From: Streptomyces sp. SAI-135
Lineage (GTDB): Bacteria > Actinomycetota > Actinomycetes > Streptomycetales > Streptomycetaceae
NCBI RefSeq assembly: GCF_029893805.1
Contig: NZ_JARXYP010000002.1
Coordinates: 6,014,001-6,078,000 of the forward strand
Length of the DNA stretch: 64,000 nt
Direction: 5' to 3'
Shown: positions 42,293 to 51,051 of the stretch, piece by piece
Layout of the letters: every line of letters starts with the position of its first letter
Numbering within the stretch: the first letter of the stretch is position 1
The notes under the pieces: generated by a model
Told to the model about the DNA's origin: nothing
Databases searched by the model: none
What the model saw: only the letters and a program-made list of their open reading frames with translations
Position numbers and translations under genes: made by a program

Positions 42293-44664
42293 CACTGGCA
42301 GGCCTCGCAGGACTCGGGGTTCTCCAGGGAGCAGGCCACGGCTTCTTCCGAGGGCACCTGCTGTACGGGGACAGTCGCCTGGGCCGCGCGGGCGATCCTC
42401 GTCGCCGGGCGCGAGCGCAGGTAGTACGTCGTCTTCAGCCCGGACTTCCAGGCGTACGCGTACATCGAGGAGAGCTTGCCGATGGTCGGCGTCTCCAGGA
42501 AGAGGTTCAGGGACTGCGACTGGTCGAGGAACGGGGTCCGCGCCGCCGCCATGTCGATCAGAGAGCGCTGCGGGATCTCCCACGCCGTCCGGTACAGCGC
42601 CCGTACGTCCTCGGGGATCCATGCGAAGCCCTGCACCGAGCCGTTCGCTTCGCGCAGCGCCTCACGGGTGCGGGCGTCCCAGACGCCGAGAGCCTTGAGG
42701 TCGTTCACCAGGTAGGAGTTGACCTGGAGGAACTCCCCGGACAGCGTCTCGCGCTTGAACAGGTTGGAGACCTGCGGCTCGATGCACTCGTACACCCCGG
42801 CGATCGAGGCGATGGTGGCGGTGGGCGCGATGGCGAGCAGGAGGCTGTTGCGCAGGCCCGTGGTGGCCATCCGCTCGCGCAGCGCCGCCCAGCGCTCGGG
42901 CCAGGCGAGGTCGGTGGCGTAGTGGTCCGGGTGCAGCACGCCTTGCGCGGTACGGGTCTTCTCCCAGGCCGGCAGCGGGCCGTTGCGCTCGGCGAGGTCG
43001 GTGGAGGCCTCGTAGGCGGCGAGCATGATGCGCTCGGCGATCCGGGTGGAGAGCCGCTGGGCCTCGGGCGAGTCGAAGGGCAGCCGCAGCTTGAAGAAGA
43101 CGTCCTGGAGGCCCATGGCGCCGAGACCGACCGGCCGCCACCTGGCGTTGGACCGGCCGGCCTGCTCGGTCGGGTAGAAGTTGATGTCCACGACCCGGTC
43201 GAGGAAGGTCACGGCGGTGCGGACGGTGGCGTCCAGCCGCTCCCAGTCGATGTCACCGGTCGTCGTGTCGACGAACGCCCCGAGGTTCACCGACCCCAGG
43301 TTGCAGACCGCCGTCTCCCCGTCGTCCGTGACCTCCAGGATCTCCGTGCAGAGGTTGGAGGAGTGGACCGTGTGCCCGGGCAGTGCCGTCTGGTTGGCCG
43401 TGCGGTTGGCGGCGTCCTTGAAGGTCATCCAGCCGTTGCCGGTCTGCGCGAGGGTGCGCATCATGCGGCCGTAGAGGTCACGGGCCGGAATGGTCTTCTT
43501 CGCGAGCCCCTTGTGTTCGGCCGCGCGGTAGGCCGCGTCGAACTCCTCGCCCCACAGGTCGACCAGCTCGGGCACGTCGGCGGGAGAGAAGAGGGACCAC
43601 TGGGCGTCCGCGTTGACCCGGCGCATGAACTCGTCCGGGATCCAGTGCGCGAGGTTCAGGTTGTGCGTACGGCGGGCGTCCTCACCGGTGTTGTCCCTGA
43701 GCTCCAGGAACTCCTCGATGTCGGAGTGCCAGGTCTCCAGGTAGACGGCGGCGGCGCCCTTGCGCCGGCCGCCCTGGTTCACGGCGGCGACACTCGCGTC
43801 CAGCGTCTTCAGGAACGGGACGATGCCGTTGGAGTGCCCGTTGGTGCCGCGGATCAGCGAACCGCGGCTGCGGATGCGGGAGTACGCGATGCCGATGCCA
43901 CCGGCGTGCTTGGAGAGCCGGGCGACCTGGTGGTAGCGGTCGTAGATGGAGTCGAGCTCGTCCTTCGGGGAGTCCAGGAGGTAGCAGGACGACATCTGGG
44001 GGTGCCGGGTACCGGAGTTGAACAGGGTGGGGGAGGAGGGGAGGTAGTCCAGGCGGCTCATGAGCCGGTAGAGCGCGGCGACCTCCTCCAGGGCGTGGAC
44101 CGTGTCGTCCTCGGCGAGGCCGGCCGCCACCCGGAGCATGAAGTGCTGGGGCGTCTCGATGACCTTGCGGGTGATCGGGTGCCGCAGGAGGTAGCGGCTG
44201 TGCAGGGTGCGCAGGCCGAAGTAGCCGAAGCGGTCGTCGGCCCCGGTGTCCACCAGTGCGTCCAGCCGCTCGGCGTGGACCCGCACGAACTCGGCGGTCC
44301 GGTCGGCGACGAGGCCCTCGCGGTGGCCGACGGCGACCGAGCCGGTGAACGAGGTGACGCCCTGAGAGGCGGCCTCGGCCGCGATGGAGACGGTCAGCAG
44401 CCGGGCTGCCAGCCTGCTGTACGCGGGGTCCTCGGAGATGAGGCCGGCCGCCGCCTCGGTGGCCAGCTCGCGCAACTCCGCGATCATCTCCGCGGAGGTC
44501 CCGCGCGCCGAGCGGCCCCGCAGGGCGGCGGCGGCGACCCGGCCGGGGTCGGCGTCGGGGAGGTCGGCGGTCAGCTCGGTCAGGGTCCGCAGCAGGGCGG
44601 TTCCGGGACCGTCCTCGTCCACGGGGGTGGTCGCTGAAGCCGGATCGGCCGGCGCGATGGTCAC
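42292..44664 (-). CDS. nrdA: Ribonucleoside-diphosphate reductase alpha subunit (class Ia)
   Basis: A 790-residue catalytic subunit, GTG start 44664 (VTIAPADPASATTPVDEDG) with GAGGGAGAG upstream. Signatures: SSCYLLD (active-site cysteine), SKHAGGIGI, NLCTEILE, CNLGSVNLGAFVD and the C-terminal redox pair CSLENPESCEACQ. An N-terminal ATP-cone-like region spans residues 20-95 (LLRTLTELTADLPDADPGRVAAAAL), short compared with enteric NrdA. It reduces ribonucleotides to deoxyribonucleotides. The cobalamin riboswitch 135 bases upstream shuts it off when B12 is present, so that the B12-dependent class II enzyme (NrdJ, elsewhere) takes over. Confidence 0.93.
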   Translation of the reverse strand: MTIAPADPASATTPVDEDGPGTALLRTLTELTADLPDADPGRVAAAALRGRSARGTSAEMIAELRELATEAAAGLISEDPAYSRLAARLLTVSIAAEAASQGVTSFTGSVAVGHREGLVADRTAEFVRVHAERLDALVDTGADDRFGYFGLRTLHSRYLLRHPITRKVIETPQHFMLRVAAGLAEDDTVHALEEVAALYRLMSRLDYLPSSPTLFNSGTRHPQMSSCYLLDSPKDELDSIYDRYHQVARLSKHAGGIGIAYSRIRSRGSLIRGTNGHSNGIVPFLKTLDASVAAVNQGGRRKGAAAVYLETWHSDIEEFLELRDNTGEDARRTHNLNLAHWIPDEFMRRVNADAQWSLFSPADVPELVDLWGEEFDAAYRAAEHKGLAKKTIPARDLYGRMMRTLAQTGNGWMTFKDAANRTANQTALPGHTVHSSNLCTEILEVTDDGETAVCNLGSVNLGAFVDTTTGDIDWERLDATVRTAVTFLDRVVDINFYPTEQAGRSNARWRPVGLGAMGLQDVFFKLRLPFDSPEAQRLSTRIAERIMLAAYEASTDLAERNGPLPAWEKTRTAQGVLHPDHYATDLAWPERWAALRERMATTGLRNSLLLAIAPTATIASIAGVYECIEPQVSNLFKRETLSGEFLQVNSYLVNDLKALGVWDARTREALREANGSVQGFAWIPEDVRALYRTAWEIPQRSLIDMAAARTPFLDQSQSLNLFLETPTIGKLSSMYAYAWKSGLKTTYYLRSRPATRIARAAQATVPVQQVPSEEAVACSLENPESCEACQ

Positions 44665-44798
44665 GTGGGGCTCTCCCTCGCTGGGCACGGGGGCCTGGGG
44701 GAGGGCAGGGGGCAGCACGAGCGCGCACGGCGTCGCGTCCACCGGCCCACTCCACGAGGCCCGGACGTCATGACACCCGGGCCGGTGTGGCACGGGCG

Positions 44799-44905
44799 TA
44801 CTGTCGGCAGGTCCTCGGACTGACGCTCATGTGCGCTGATGCACGCATGAGTACACCGTTGCGGGACAGTTCCGGATTCGCACCGGATTCCCCTGCGGCG
44901 ACAGC
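44799..44905 (-). promoter_or_regulatory. Cobalamin (B12) riboswitch upstream of nrdAB
   Basis: Read on the minus strand: GGGAATCCGGTGCGAATCC, then CTGTCCCGCAACGGTG, then the B12 box AGTCCGAGGACCTGCC. CTGTCG and CGACAG close the element as the basal stem. This is the AdoCbl aptamer described for streptomycete nrdABS; ligand binding represses the operon. The 135-base segment to nrdA holds the expression platform. The remaining part of this gap (44906-44969) shows nothing I can name. Confidence 0.92.
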
Positions 44906-44969
44906 GAGCATGAGCATACATCTTGTGCCGGGTGCTGGAAGCAGCCCCATATGTTGTGTCGCGGTGACT

Positions 44970-45470
44970 TCAGAGCGTCAACTTGTAGGTGAGGAGCGTG
45001 AAGTCGTCACCGGGGATCGGGTGCCAGTCGCGTGCGGGGACGCGGGTGAATCCGAGACGCTCGTAGAGGCGGTGCGCGGTGTGCATGGTGGGCTGGGTGC
45101 ACAGGACGAGGTCCGCGCCCGAGGCTGCCGCGCGGTCGACGCAGGCCCGCACGAGGGCCTGTCCCACGCCTTGGCCGCGGGCCTCGTGGGCTACGGCGAG
45201 CATGCGGATCTCGGCCTCTCCGGGGCGGGCGAGTTCGGCCAGGGGGCCGCCGGAGGGGACGTAGGTGACTCCGCCGAGGATCCGGCCGTTCCCTGTAGCT
45301 ACCAGGACCTCTGAGGATTCCGCCCGCTTGGCCACGTTCTTGAGTTCGTGGAAGTACCAGTCGTCCTCGTCGCCGAAAGCGAGGAGGCCGTCGTTCAGGT
45401 AGGCCCTTGCCGTGATGTCGCCGAGGGGGTCGTAGTCGGTGGGTTCGGCGGGGCGGATCAGTATGTCCAT
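44970..45470 (-). CDS. GNAT-family N-acetyltransferase
   Basis: A 166-residue GNAT protein. The acetyl-CoA loop (motif A) is AHEARGQGVGQALVRACVD, with Q/RxxGxG/A as RGQGVG, and YERLGFTRVPARDWH is motif B. The C-terminus TYKLTL is the usual closing strand. The substrate cannot be told. It is divergent from nrdA across the riboswitch, and the upstream terminator at 45.5 kb separates it from the SSS transporter unit. Confidence 0.87.
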   Translation of the reverse strand: MDILIRPAEPTDYDPLGDITARAYLNDGLLAFGDEDDWYFHELKNVAKRAESSEVLVATGNGRILGGVTYVPSGGPLAELARPGEAEIRMLAVAHEARGQGVGQALVRACVDRAAASGADLVLCTQPTMHTAHRLYERLGFTRVPARDWHPIPGDDFTLLTYKLTL

Positions 45471-45490
45471 GCAGGTGAGTGTGCACGAAA

Positions 45491-45526
45491 GCGGGCCGCC
45501 GAGAGTGGTTGCTCTCGGCGGCCCGC
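45491..45526 (-). terminator. Terminator of the SSS/DUF3311 unit
   Basis: GCGGGCCGCCGAGAG (45491-45505) pairs perfectly with CTCTCGGCGGCCCGC (45512-45526), a 15-bp stem with a TGGTTG loop. It lies between the SSS transporter stop and the GNAT gene. Confidence 0.75.
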
Positions 45527-45534
45527 TGCCGGTT

Positions 45535-45595
45535 CGTCATGGCTGGTCGCGCCCACGCGGCGGACCCGCACATCGAAACAGCCCCGCGCCCCTGG
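45535..45595 (+). repeat. Dispersed intergenic repeat, copy 4 (variant)
   Basis: CATGGCTGGTCGCG, then a distinct middle (CCCACGCGGCGGACCCGCA), then AGCCCCGCGCCCCTGGAA. It shares both ends with the copies at 14.3 and 35.2 kb but has a different insert, so it is a variant of the family. Confidence 0.65.
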
Positions 45596-45600
45596 AAGCC

Positions 45601-47211
45601 TCAGTGCGAGGTTCCCGCGGTTGCCGGGGGAAGTTCTACCTGGACCCCCGGGTCGCCCGCGTCCGCCGTGTAGTCCTCCGGGCTGGTCTCGTCGATGCCG
45701 TCCGGGGCCTTGGCGGCCTTCAGGACGAAGGTCAGGACCACCGTGACCAGGACGTTGAGCACGAACGCCGTCAGGCCGATGTAGCCGATCTCGCCGATGC
45801 CCGGGATCTCCTTGGCCGAGCCGCCGAAGTGCTTCTGGGTCGGGGAGGCGACCCCGTACGCGGCGACCGTGCCGTAGACCATGCCGACCGCCCAGCCGGC
45901 GAGCAGCGCCCAGCGGTGGAACCAGCGGGTGAACAGGCCGCCGACCAGGGCCGGGAAGGTCTGCAGGATCCAGATGCCGCCCAGCAGCTGGAAGTTGATC
46001 GCGACCGTCTTGTCCATCGTCAGGACGAAGACCAGGGCACCCACCTTCACCAGCAGGGACACCAGCTTGGAGACCTTCGTCTCCTGGGCGGGAGTGGCGT
46101 GCGGCTTGATGAAGTCCTTGTAGATGTTGCGGGTGAAGAGGTTCGCGGCCGCGATCGACATGATGGCCGCGGGGACCAGGGCTCCGATGCCGATCGCCGC
46201 GAAGGCCACGCCCGCGAACCAGTCCGGGAACATGTCCTCGAAGAGCTGCGGGATGGCCAGCTGCGGGTTGGTGACCTTGACCCCGGCCGCGATCGCCATG
46301 AAGCCGAGCAGGGCCAGCAGGCCGAGCATCAGCGAGTACAGCGGCAGGATCGTGGTGTTGCGGCGGATCACCTCACGGCTGCGGGAGGAGAGCGTCGCGG
46401 TGATCGAGTGCGGGTACATGAACAGCGCGAGCGCGGAGCCCAACGCCAGCGTGGCGTAGGTCCATTGGCCCGCCTCCAGCGGGACAAGGCCGCCCGCCTT
46501 GGCCGCCGTGTACTTCTCGCTCGCCGCGCCGAAGACGTCGTCGAAGCCGCCCAGCTTGATCGGGATGTAGATGATCGCCACCGCGATGACGATGTAGATC
46601 AGCGTGTCCTTCACGAATGCGATCAGCGCGGGGGCCCTGAGCCCGGAGGAGTACGTGTAGGCCGCGAGGACACCGAAGGCGATCAGCAGCGGGAGGTCCT
46701 TGACGAACCAGTTCGTGTCCTCGCCGCCGCCGACGCCCATGACGTCCAGGACCGCCTGGATGCCCACCAGTTGGAGCGCGATGTACGGCATGGTCGCGAG
46801 GATGCCGGTGACCGCCACGGCCAGCGACAGACCCTTCGAGCCGAAGCGGCCGCGCACGAAGTCCGAGGTGGTGACGTATCCGTGCTTGTGGCTGACCGAC
46901 CACAGGCGGGGCAGGAACGTGAAGATCAGCGGGTACACCAGGATCGTGTACGGCACCGCGAAGAAGCCGGCCGCGCCCGCCGCGTAGATGGCCGCGGGCA
47001 CCGCGACGAAGGTGTACGCCGTGTAGAGGTCGCCGCCGAGCAGGAACCAGGTGATCCAGGTGCCGAACGAGCGGCCGCCCAGGCCCCACTCGTCGAGGCT
47101 GTGCTCGTTCTCGGCCTTGCGCCAGCGCGCGGCCAGGAAGCCCATCACCGTGACGGCCAGGAAGAAGAGGATGAAGACGGTGAGAGCCACACCGTTGACG
47201 CCGTCGTTCAC
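45601..47211 (-). CDS. Sodium:solute symporter (SSS family, monocarboxylate type)
   Basis: A 536-residue integral membrane protein with about 13 helices. SSS signatures: GGRSFGTWITWFLLGGDLYTAYTF near residue 45, GALVPAAIMSIAAANLFTRNIYKDF near residue 350, and a KQxR-type loop VSKLVSLL. The pattern matches MctP-like pyruvate, lactate or acetate permeases rather than sugar or proline carriers. Sodium or proton coupling is assumed. The upstream gene encodes the usual DUF3311 partner and overlaps its start by 4 bases. Confidence 0.85.
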   Translation of the reverse strand: MNDGVNGVALTVFILFFLAVTVMGFLAARWRKAENEHSLDEWGLGGRSFGTWITWFLLGGDLYTAYTFVAVPAAIYAAGAAGFFAVPYTILVYPLIFTFLPRLWSVSHKHGYVTTSDFVRGRFGSKGLSLAVAVTGILATMPYIALQLVGIQAVLDVMGVGGGEDTNWFVKDLPLLIAFGVLAAYTYSSGLRAPALIAFVKDTLIYIVIAVAIIYIPIKLGGFDDVFGAASEKYTAAKAGGLVPLEAGQWTYATLALGSALALFMYPHSITATLSSRSREVIRRNTTILPLYSLMLGLLALLGFMAIAAGVKVTNPQLAIPQLFEDMFPDWFAGVAFAAIGIGALVPAAIMSIAAANLFTRNIYKDFIKPHATPAQETKVSKLVSLLVKVGALVFVLTMDKTVAINFQLLGGIWILQTFPALVGGLFTRWFHRWALLAGWAVGMVYGTVAAYGVASPTQKHFGGSAKEIPGIGEIGYIGLTAFVLNVLVTVVLTFVLKAAKAPDGIDETSPEDYTADAGDPGVQVELPPATAGTSH

Positions 47212-47459
47212 TTGGCACCTCCGCGACGGGCGCGCTGGTCACGCCGCCAGAGCTGGTACGCGACCATGGTCAGCGCGGTGGAGATCAGCACCCACAGCAT
47301 CTGGTACCAGTAGAAGAACGGGATGCCGATGAACTCGGGGTCGACCTTGGCGTACGAGCCGACCCAGAGCATCGCCACGAACGGGGCGAGCAGGCAGAGG
47401 GCGATGACCACCCGTACCGGTGTCACCACCGGTGGTCTCACTTCAGGCGCATCCGACAT
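47208..47459 (-). CDS. DUF3311 membrane protein, SSS partner
   Basis: An 83-residue protein with two transmembrane helices (VVIALCLLAPFVAMLWVGSY and FFYWYQMLWVLISTALTMVAY). DUF3311 proteins are almost always encoded with an SSS permease of the MctP type and are probably accessory subunits. The stop overlaps the permease start (ATGA). The 124 bases upstream contain the promoter region of the pair. Confidence 0.82.
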   Translation of the reverse strand: MSDAPEVRPPVVTPVRVVIALCLLAPFVAMLWVGSYAKVDPEFIGIPFFYWYQMLWVLISTALTMVAYQLWRRDQRARRGGAK

Positions 47460-47583
47460 TCCGTGACTCCGTCCCCTTGCTGATCACCTGTAACGCGCAG
47501 GCAATGTAGGTCACGGCGTCACGTGAGCGGAAGACCTCGTCCGCATATCGGTATGTCGATTCTGTGAAGCAGCGGGACCGGCA

Positions 47584-47781
47584 TCAACAGCAGCGGAAGC
47601 CCTGGCGGGGGTCACCTTCCTGACGGGCCGTCCTCATCCGCTCGAACGCCCGCCGGGTCGGCACCGGCGCCTGCGGATGGTCCTTGCGCACATGGGCGAC
47701 ATAGCGGTCGTACGCCGACTCGTCGATCAGTTCGCGGACGTACCAGCGAACGGCCCTACACGCCCGTCGGAGCGACCGCAT
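47584..47781 (-). CDS. YbdD/YjiX family protein
   Basis: A 65-residue protein with RWYVRELIDESAYDRYVAHVRKDHPQAPVPTRRAFERMR, the family signature, and a C-terminal CC. In E. coli, YbdD and YjiX accompany CstA and BtsT and are needed for pyruvate transport. Start ATG 47781 lies inside the 3' end of cstA (26-base overlap), so translation is coupled. Confidence 0.85.
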   Translation of the reverse strand: MRSLRRACRAVRWYVRELIDESAYDRYVAHVRKDHPQAPVPTRRAFERMRTARQEGDPRQGFRCC

Positions 47782-49891
47782 CACGTGCCTCCTCCTTCTC
47801 CGCGCGGGTCGGGACCAGCCCGGCCGGGGCCACGATCCTCGACTCGACGTACGGGGCCTCACTGAGCGTGGACAGGGCGGGACGGCGGACGTGGCGGACG
47901 CAGACCCGCAGCGCGTCCGCGATCACCACCACGATCAGCAGGGCGAGCACGGCCGTCAGGATGCCGTCGACCGTGGAGTTGGTGACCACGGTGTGCATGT
48001 CGTCCATGCTCTTGGCGGGCGGCAGCACCTTGCCGTCGTCGATGGCGTCCTGGAACACCGAACGCTGCTTGAAGAAGCCGACCTTGGGGTCGCTGGAGAA
48101 CACCTTCTGGAAGCTGGCCGTGAGCGTGACGGTCGCGTCCCAGGCGAGCGGGACCCCGGTGATCCAGGCCCACTTGAGGCGCCCCGACTTCACCAGCAGG
48201 GTGGTGCAGACGGCCAGGGCGACCGCGGCGAGCAGCTGGTTGGAGATGCCGAAGATCGGGAAGAGCTGGTTGATCCCGCCGAGGGGTTCATGGACGCCGA
48301 CCCACAGGAAGTAGCCCCACAGGGCGCAGACGAGCGCGCTGGTGAGAACGAGCCCCGGCTTCCAGCTGATGTTCCTGAACGGCCGGTAGACGTTCCCCAG
48401 CATGTCCTGGAGCATGAACCGGCCCACGCGTGTGCCGGCGTCCAGGGCGGTCAGGATGAACAGCGCCTCGAACATGATCGCGAAGTGGTACCAGAAGGCC
48501 CTCAGGCTCCCGCCGGTCACCTTGGAGAAGATCTCCGAGACGCCGACGGCGAGGGTCGGGGCGCCGCCGGTGCGCGAGAGCAGGCTCGACTCCTCGACGT
48601 TCTTCGCCGCCTGCGCGAGATCGGCGGGGGAGATGGAGTAGCCCCAACCGGTCACCACCTGCGAGGCGTTGTCCACCGTCGTGCCGATGACCCCGGCCGG
48701 CGCGTTCATCGCGAAGTACAGCCCCGGGTCGATGATGCTCGCCGCGACCAGCGCCATGATCGCGACCGACGACTCCATCAGCATGGAGCCGTAGCCGATC
48801 ATCCGGACCTGCGTCTCCTTCTGGATCATCTTCGGCGTCGTACCGCTCGATATCAGGGCGTGGAAGCCGGACAGGGCCCCGCAGGCGATCGTGATGAAGA
48901 CGAACGGGAACAGCGAGCCCGCGAACACCGGCCCGTCGCCGCGCGAGGCGAAGTCCGTCACCGCGTCCATCCGCAGCGTCGGCAGCGCGATGACGACCCC
49001 TAGGGCGAGCAGCGCGATCGTGCCGATCTTCATGAAGGTGGACAGGTAGTCGCGGGGAGCCAGGAGCATCCACACCGGCAGGATCGAGGCGATGAAGCCG
49101 TACGCCACCAGCCAGACGACCAGCGTCGAGGGCGCCAGGGTGAAGGTGGCGGCCCACGAGGACTCGGCGACCCAGCGGCCCGCGACCAGCGCGAGCAGCA
49201 GCAGTCCCACGCCGATGAGGGAGACCTCGGCGACCCGGCCGGGGCGCAGGACGCGCAGGTAGAAGCCCATCAGCAGGGCGATCGGGATCGTCATCGCGAT
49301 GGAGAAGGTGCCCCAGGGTGAGGCCGCGAGGGCGTTGACGATGACCAGGGCCAGCACCCCGAGCAGGATGATCATGATGGCGAAGGCGGCGATCAGCGCG
49401 GCCGCGCCGCCGAACGGGCCGATCTCCTCGCGGGCCATCTGCCCGAGCGAACGGCCGTCGCGCCGCGTGGAGAAGAACAGCACCACCATGTCCTGGACCG
49501 CGCCGGCGAAGATGACGCCCGCGATGATCCAGATCGTGCCGGGCAGATACCCCATCTGCGCGGCGAGGACCGGGCCGACCAGCGGTCCCGCGCCGGCGAT
49601 CGCGGCGAAGTGGTGGCCGAGCAGGACCCGGCGGTCGGTGGGGTGGAAGTCGATGCCGTTGTCGAGGCGTTCGGCCGGGGTGGCCCTGGTCCCGTCGACC
49701 TTCAGGACCTTGTGGGCGATGAACTTCGCGTAGAAGCGGTAGCCGATCGCGTACGACCCGAGGGCGGCCGCGACCATCCAGGCGGCGGAGACGTCCTCGC
49801 CCCGGGCGAGCGCGAGCACGGCCCAGCCGGTCGCGCCGACCAGGGCGACGAGGGTCCAGATGACGATGGTTCGGACGTTCGCGGTACGCAC
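47756..49891 (-). CDS. cstA: Carbon starvation protein CstA (pyruvate/peptide transporter)
   Basis: A 711-residue membrane protein with about 16 helices. Signatures: GHHFAAIAGAGPLVGPVLAAQMGYLPG near residue 90, VQDMVVLFFSTRRDGRSLGQMAREEIG, SGTTPKMI and FPIFGISNQLLAAVAL. CstA transports pyruvate (and perhaps peptides) during carbon limitation. Together with YbdD it forms the second carboxylate-uptake module beside the SSS/DUF3311 pair. The gene is 89 bases upstream of the dasR stop and in the same orientation. Confidence 0.9.
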   Translation of the reverse strand: MRTANVRTIVIWTLVALVGATGWAVLALARGEDVSAAWMVAAALGSYAIGYRFYAKFIAHKVLKVDGTRATPAERLDNGIDFHPTDRRVLLGHHFAAIAGAGPLVGPVLAAQMGYLPGTIWIIAGVIFAGAVQDMVVLFFSTRRDGRSLGQMAREEIGPFGGAAALIAAFAIMIILLGVLALVIVNALAASPWGTFSIAMTIPIALLMGFYLRVLRPGRVAEVSLIGVGLLLLALVAGRWVAESSWAATFTLAPSTLVVWLVAYGFIASILPVWMLLAPRDYLSTFMKIGTIALLALGVVIALPTLRMDAVTDFASRGDGPVFAGSLFPFVFITIACGALSGFHALISSGTTPKMIQKETQVRMIGYGSMLMESSVAIMALVAASIIDPGLYFAMNAPAGVIGTTVDNASQVVTGWGYSISPADLAQAAKNVEESSLLSRTGGAPTLAVGVSEIFSKVTGGSLRAFWYHFAIMFEALFILTALDAGTRVGRFMLQDMLGNVYRPFRNISWKPGLVLTSALVCALWGYFLWVGVHEPLGGINQLFPIFGISNQLLAAVALAVCTTLLVKSGRLKWAWITGVPLAWDATVTLTASFQKVFSSDPKVGFFKQRSVFQDAIDDGKVLPPAKSMDDMHTVVTNSTVDGILTAVLALLIVVVIADALRVCVRHVRRPALSTLSEAPYVESRIVAPAGLVPTRAEKEEARDAVAPTGV

Positions 49892-49980
49892 GGGGCGGTC
49901 CTCCCGTCCAGACGGAGTCGGGAGGACCGTAGAGCAGGATGCCTGCTTGCGCTACACCGCGTGCGGTACCGAAAGAGGCA

Positions 49981-50745
49981 CTAGTCGACGGGCCGCTTCA
50001 GGCGGGCCACGAACTTGTACCGGTCGCCCCGGTACACCGACCGCACCCACTCCACCGGTTCGCCGGTCTTGTCGAACGAGTGCCGGGACAGCATCAGCAT
50101 CGGCAGACCCACGTCGGTGCCGAGCAGTCCGGCCTCGCGCGGGGTGGCCAGCGAGGTCTCGATGGTCTCCTCGGCCTCGGCGAGATGGACGTCGTAGACC
50201 TCGGCCAGGGCCGTGTACAGCGACGTGTACTTGACGAGCGACCTGCGCAGGGCCGGGAAGCGCTTGGCGGACAGGTGGGTCGTCTCGATGGCCATCGGCT
50301 CGGCGTTCGCCATGCGCAGGCGCTCGATGCGCAGCACCCGGCCGCCGGCGGTGATGTCGAGGAGCTCGGCGAGCCGGTCGTCGGCGGTGATGTAGCCGAT
50401 GTCCAGGAGCTGCGAGGTGGGTTCGAGACCCTGGGCGCGCATGTCCTCCGTGTAGGAGGTGAGTTGCAGCGCCTGCGAGACCTTCGGCTTGGCGACGAAG
50501 GTGCCCTTGCCCTGGATGCGCTCGAGCCGGCCCTCGACCACCAGTTCCTGAAGCGCCTGGCGCACGGTCGTGCGGGAGGTGTCGAACTCGGCGGCGAGCG
50601 TGCGCTCGGGCGGTACCGGCGTACCGGGCGACTGCGTCTCCGTCATGTCGAGCAGGTGCTTCTTCAGGCGGTAGTACTTGGGCACGCGCGCGGTACGGAC
50701 GCCTGCCCCGCCCTCGGTCTCCGCACTGCTGACGTCGCTGCTCAT
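49981..50745 (-). CDS. dasR: GntR/HutC-type regulator DasR
   Basis: A 254-residue protein. The winged helix (KYYRLKKHLLDM, TSRTTVRQALQELVVEGRLERIQGKGTFVAKP) is followed by a UTRA ligand domain. It is divergent from the das transporter genes, with palindromes of the DasR type in the shared gap. DasR represses chitin and N-acetylglucosamine uptake, catabolism and development genes. Glucosamine-6-phosphate releases it from DNA. The name rests on protein features plus genomic context. Confidence 0.93.
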   Translation of the reverse strand: MSSDVSSAETEGGAGVRTARVPKYYRLKKHLLDMTETQSPGTPVPPERTLAAEFDTSRTTVRQALQELVVEGRLERIQGKGTFVAKPKVSQALQLTSYTEDMRAQGLEPTSQLLDIGYITADDRLAELLDITAGGRVLRIERLRMANAEPMAIETTHLSAKRFPALRRSLVKYTSLYTALAEVYDVHLAEAEETIETSLATPREAGLLGTDVGLPMLMLSRHSFDKTGEPVEWVRSVYRGDRYKFVARLKRPVD

Positions 50746-50813
50746 GGTCTGCCTTCCCGGCTCCGGATGCGGGTCACATCGTGATCCCTTCTGTATACCG
50801 TCGCCACCTCTTT

Positions 50814-50825
50814 TGGTCTAGTCCA
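50814..50825. promoter_or_regulatory. DasR-responsive element (dre), near dasR
   Basis: TGGTCTAGTCCA in a TTTTGGTCTAGTCCACAG context, close to the dre consensus ACTGGTCTAGACCAGT. Located 69 bases upstream of the dasR start, so probably for autoregulation. Confidence 0.8.
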
Positions 50826-50959
50826 CAGAGGTGAGTGGTATAGCGGACGAGAGTACTCCGCCGCCGCTGTTTTCGCTGCCTTCTTTACTAATGGTTCCTG
50901 CATATGTAGCTCGCATAACGGCTGGTCAGGGCCGTTTCGCACACTCTTGACAGGCCTCG

Positions 50960-50971
50960 TGGTCTGGTCCA
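50960..50971. promoter_or_regulatory. DasR-responsive element (dre), dasA proximal 1
   Basis: TGGTCTGGTCCA, one of two sites upstream of dasA and 81 bases before its start. The rest of the 305-base dasR-dasA gap is AT-richer than the coding DNA and holds the two promoters. Confidence 0.75.
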
Positions 50972-50981
50972 AGCTCCCCCT

Positions 50982-50997
50982 ACTGGTCTACACCATT
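50982..50997. promoter_or_regulatory. DasR-responsive element (dre), dasA proximal 2
   Basis: ACTGGTCTACACCATT matches most positions of the dre consensus. A further half-site ATTGGTCCAG overlaps its 3' end (50995-51004), giving a short cluster of sites in front of dasA. Confidence 0.78.
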
Positions 50998-51051
50998 GGT
51001 CCAGGTCCCGGCTCGTGGGCGGGAGGTGTGGGCATCCCTGAGGAGGGTGGC

